Shown: positions 60,885 through 64,000 of the stretch, piece by piece | Layout: the number at the start of each line of letters is the position of its first letter | How positions within the stretch are numbered: position 1 is the first letter of the stretch | Source of the DNA: Typhlomys cinereus | Lineage: Eukaryota; Chordata; Mammalia; Rodentia; Platacanthomyidae | DNA length: 64,000 nt | NCBI GenBank assembly: GCA_023101885.1 | Contig: JALPQD010000225.1 | Location: forward strand, 3,348,001-3,412,000 | Direction of reading: 5' to 3' | Made by a program: the position numbers and the translations under genes | Notes under the pieces: model-generated | Seen by the model: the letters and a program-made list of their open reading frames with translations, nothing else | What the model was told of the DNA's origin: nothing | The model's database searches: none

Positions 60885-61480
60885 CATTTCTCACCTCAAT
60901 AGAAATAGAGGAAGTCTATTCTGAAGCCAAATATAAGTGACCACAGCCCAGGAACACAGATTCAAGTTGCCTCAAATTCCACGTGTTTCACCATGGTAGC
61001 AGTTTTTTGAGATACTATAATCATAGAAACAGAAGAACCATAAATTAAGACACTTTTCAAATACATTGGTGGAAACAGGTACGTAGGTAATAACAAAGCA
61101 GGGAAATCTTTGTTACAGGCTATAAATGCTATCTGGTAACATTCTTTGCCTTTCAATTGGTGGAAACCAAAGATCTGGTTGGTCATTCCAAAGAATGCAC
61201 CTAATAGTCACCAGGATGTTGGATTGCATATAGACATGAGTGATAAATGACAATTAAGATGTTGCAATAATCTTGCTCTGGACTCGCACCATTTCAGACC
61301 TCTCAAAAATGACTGAGATTCTAATCAGCCCATTAGTCTTACAGGTGCACAATAGTTTCTTTCCAAGAACTAATGTGCATAGTTCCTTCTGTTTGCAAAG
61401 CACCACATTTTGTGCGTGCAGAGGCCACATATGATTAGTAGATGTTATACAATGGTATAGAAAGGTTCATTCCTAATATT
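60885..61480 (-). mobile_element. Unassigned LTR-like family D, copy 2
   Basis: In order with 36270-36740: gaagtctattctgaagccaa, gaacacagattcaagttgcc, tacattggtggaaacaggta, ctggtaacattctttgcctt. It continues as one piece where copy 1 has about 550 extra bases. Confidence 0.6.
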
Positions 61481-61489
61481 TGATGTAGT

Positions 61490-61735
61490 TGAGGCTGAGT
61501 AGTAGGCAGCAGAGGAATCTTCAGGAGAGGGGGGTGCTGGAAGAGCTACTAAGGATTTTGACTATTAGCATTATGATCTGAATCCATTATATTTTACTTT
61601 TTCGGTCCTCTATATTTGACATAGCATTTACATGTGACTTATGATAAAAATATTTTGCTTAAAATAATCAAGAACTCTGTCTGTTCTAATGAAGTGAAGA
61701 TAACAGTGGGGGAAACAGGCATTATAAATAAAATT
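61490..61735. repeat. Dispersed repeat paired with 19575-19830
   Basis: gttgaggctgagtagtaggc, ttcggtcctctatatttgac, atttacatgtgacttatgat, aatgaagtgaagataacagt. Confidence 0.65.
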
Positions 61736-62055
61736 ATAAGTAAAAATTTACACATTTTCAAAGAACTGGACTGACTATATACTTCCCCTTTATCGAGAGT
61801 TATTTGTATTTAATTTGATTTTATTTCATATTTGGGGTATTTAACTTTAAGCCAGCTTGACATTAGTTTTAACCTGATGTGAAATGGCTAGTTCCAATTT
61901 AGAAAAGATTCATTTTTAATATTTAAATTGTTAAAATTTTTGTTTTGAGAATAACGTAATTTGCTCTATTAATGCAACAGTCTCTTTGCAGGAACTGACA
62001 TTGATAGGGGGTTACAGGACTGCCTGGCTTCCGGCCCAGGTGCTTAGCTTCCTGT
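61736..62055. other. Unassigned AT-rich DNA
   Basis: No gene or recognised repeat. Confidence 0.35.
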
Positions 62056-62335
62056 AGGCTGATGGATATGTTTTTGCATTTGGTTTGCAAGTATTTTATT
62101 GCAGATTTTTGCATCTGTTTTCATTAGTGAGATTGGCCGATACTTCTACTTTCTTTGATATGTCTTTGTTTGATTTTGGAATCAAGAGTAATTCTGACCT
62201 CATAGAAAGAATTTGGGAGTATTCCTTCTTTCTCTGTTTCACGGAATAATTTGAGGAATGCTAGTGTTAGTTCTTCTATGAAGGTCTGGTAGAATTCTGC
62301 ACTGAATCCAATTGATCCTGGGCTTTTTTTAATTA
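62056..62335 (-). mobile_element. Old L1 ORF2 fragment, antisense
   Basis: attggccgatacttctactt, tctgacctcatagaaagaat, ttcttctatgaaggtctggt, agaattctgcactgaatcca are reversed L1 reverse-transcriptase-region text (the zone encoding GPDGF and FYQTF in the 47-53 kb L1). Confidence 0.8.
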
Positions 62336-62514
62336 GGAGACTTGTAATTTACTGTATGTATTTTGTCACTTGTTGTTGGTTTGTACAAATTTTTATTTTT
62401 TTACATCATTTTATCATGCTGGAAAGCAATAACTGATGGGGTTATGTCAAATTTGTAGCTGAAATTGGGTAAAATTTTGGTCAACTTATAGCATATTTCT
62501 CTTACACTCTTTGT

Positions 62515-62665
62515 CTTTCTCAGCCTAGATGTCCAACAGTAGTTGAATGGAATTGAAAATGTGATATGCATAGTGAAATATTATTTAGCTCTCAAGAAAT
62601 GAATTAATGAAATGGATGAAGTTAGAAAAAATTATCCCTCATGGAGAAAGACTGCATGTTTTCCT
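62515..62665 (+). mobile_element. Old L1 ORF2 3' fragment
   Basis: gatgtccaacagtagttgaa, ttatttagctctcaagaaat, gaaatggatgaagttagaaa: L1 ORF2 end, opposite in orientation to the piece on its left, so an L1 inversion or a separate insertion. Confidence 0.7.
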
Positions 62666-63311
62666 TCAACTAGGACTGATAGTTTAGCTGGATATATCAG
62701 CCTGGTTTGCTCTTTGTGATATTTCCTGACTTAATTGTGTTTTTCTATGTTCTTCCATTGAGAATTCAGCTGTTTTCCTGATAGGAGTGTAGCCAAATGG
62801 CAGTGCATGCTCAGCATGCCAAAGGTCCTCACTTTATCTCCCAGTGTACATGCACACAGAATTAAATGCATTATTGTATGGCCCAACAATTTTATTCCTA
62901 GGCATATTCAGCAACTTTGTGACTTATAGCACACATACTACTGCATTCCTGACAGCAGGATGATGTAGTATAGTGTTGGGGTCTTCACCATTTCTGTGTG
63001 AATGTGTAGTATGTGAAATCTTAGTCTACAGGTCAGTTCACAACTAAAGTCTTGTCTTAGAAAATAGAAAGCCATAAATGTGGCAAGGGTAGGACTGAAA
63101 CACTATCTATAGGAATGTACTCTGATAACATACAGAAAACAATATGAAACTTCCTCAAAATGTTAAAACCAGAAGTGGCATAGGATCCCGTTATACCACT
63201 TCTTGGTGCAAACCCAGTAAACTAAAGCTGTGTTACTCTAGAGATACCTGTATTGCTGTGTTCATTTCTGTTGTGTTCATAATAGCCAGACTGAATCATC
63301 TGTCTGGGTCT
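62666..63311 (+). mobile_element. Old L1 ORF2 pieces and an ID-like remnant
   Basis: 62790-62865 is ID-like (gtgtagccaaatggcagtgc). 62876-62920 (ggcccaacaattttattcct) and 63115-63300 (gatcccgttataccacttct, tgttcataatagccagactg) are L1 ORF2 text on the plus strand. Confidence 0.55.
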
Positions 63312-63725
63312 CGGTAGCAGCTGGTCTGCATGGTTGCTGATGATCACCATCAAATAAATGGTTTAAGGAACAAGGGATTTATTCTCTTATGATTTGTCAG
63401 GCTATAGTTTGCTTTCAGGCTTGGCAGGAGAGCATGCACCATCATCAAAGAGCCAAGGCCACACCATATCCATGTAACAGCTGAGAGAGGGACAATCATT
63501 ACTTGTCAGACCAGCATGTCTGGCTAAGTACACACAAGGATGCCTCTTTTCTCAAACGGCTCCTCCATTTTATTCACCTGCCCTGGTACTAGTCCTACCC
63601 ACCATGGGCTGGGCCTGCCCATCCACTAAACAATCTCCTGAAAGTTTGCTCTGAGATTAACTCGACTACTAATGTGTCCAGAGTTCAAACCTTCAACCAT
63701 AAAGTTAACACCTGTTCTTAACCAT
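63312..63725 (-). mobile_element. LTR-like family 2, copy 5, inside old L1
   Basis: gcatggttgctgatgatcac, aacaagggatttattctctt, cccaccatgggctgggcctg, accataaagttaacacctgt. L1 text is seen on both sides, so the LTR inserted into the L1 remnant. Confidence 0.65.
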
Positions 63726-63744
63726 GAAAGGTAGATTAAAATGT

Positions 63745-63830
63745 AGCATGGACTTTAACTATACAGAGTAGTAAAATGTCACTGGGGAACATCATATTAA
63801 ATGAAATAAGTCATTCTCACAAGAAAAGTA
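63745..63830 (+). mobile_element. Old L1 ORF2 3' fragment, broken off abruptly
   Basis: gaacatcatattaaatgaaa and taagtcattctcacaagaaa match L1 ORF2 end text; the similarity stops at about 63830, where the GC-rich block begins. Confidence 0.6.
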
Positions 63831-64000
63831 TGGCAGTGGCCCGGTCCACGCGCGCAGCTCGCGCCCGGCGCTCTCCTGCCCGGGCGGCCTCGGCGGGGGA
63901 GGGGAGGAGGCCCGGGCCGCCAGCGCCGCTGCCACCACCGGACCGCGGGGGACCGCGGGGATCGCGGGGCGCTGGGCCCCGACTCCGCCGCGCGGCGGGT
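63831..64000. other. CpG-rich block at window edge
   Basis: Nearly all G and C with well over 20 CpG in about 165 bp, including gcgcgcagctcgcgcccggc and short direct repeats of accgcgggg. No frame can be trusted because the block is cut by the window. It may be the start of a CpG-island promoter, a GC-rich repeat or an rDNA-like piece, or an assembly join. Confidence 0.75.

Overview
This window is non-coding mammalian DNA, almost certainly from a rodent nuclear genome. It is dominated by interspersed repeats: B1 (7SL-derived) and ID (tRNA-derived) modules, B4-like ID/B1 composites, an abundant B2-superfamily tRNA-derived SINE, rodent-type L1, and ERVL/MaLR LTRs of ORR1 type. The B2-like SINE has at least 17 copies here and does not look like murine B2. 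It resembles what is known of the DIP-type B2 relatives of jerboas, so a dipodoid rodent is my best guess; this is an inference, not proven. I see no complete single-copy protein-coding gene.

Layout. 1-5.2 kb: SINEs, a 438-bp polypurine microsatellite, a tiny L1 tail and an ORR1-like LTR. 6-8.3 kb: an antisense ORR1-like LTR and two tandemly oriented copies of an unassigned LTR family (LTR family 3). 9.2-12 kb: one half of a paralogous block pair, plus a SINE-in-SINE nest. 13.3-14.3 kb: a 5'-truncated L1. 15.5-17.2 kb: old L1 and ERVL/MaLR pieces. 18.9-19.8 kb: LTR family 3. 20.5-22.7 kb: a retrocopy of HNRNPH2 mRNA on the minus strand, still open for about 446 codons but missing its start codon. 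22.9-25.6 kb: several LTRs, one with TATA box and polyadenylation signal. 26.7-27.6 kb: the second half of the paralogous block. 28-38 kb: LTRs, young SINEs and a large CA-rich array. 38.9-40.6 kb: an L1 fragment flanked by an exceptional 292-bp direct repeat. 41.2-42.5 kb: MaLR internal region plus LTR. 43.8 kb: a U6 snRNA retropseudogene. 46.8-53.2 kb: a full-length L1 inserted inside an older SINE. 54-63.8 kb: more LTRs, SINEs and old L1 pieces. From about 63.83 kb to the end the sequence switches abruptly to very GC- and CpG-rich DNA.

How the parts relate. The full-length L1 has an intact ORF1 and an ORF2 with two frameshifts and two nonsense codons, so it cannot now move itself. The marks of L1 machinery are everywhere: target-site duplications (TSDs) and A-rich tails flank SINEs, 5'-truncated L1s, the U6 copy and the HNRNPH2 copy. 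Many insertions are nested, which gives a relative chronology. The main points of interest are the 292-bp duplication, the open but start-less HNRNPH2 retrocopy, a recently active SINE subfamily with four TSD-flanked copies, the monomeric L1 promoter with splice-donor consensus sites, a pair of diverged 1-kb paralogous blocks, and the abrupt GC-rich block at the right edge. I found no operon, CRISPR, phage or other gene-system-like structure. Coordinates of old repeats are approximate (about 10-30 bp); TSD coordinates were read base by base.
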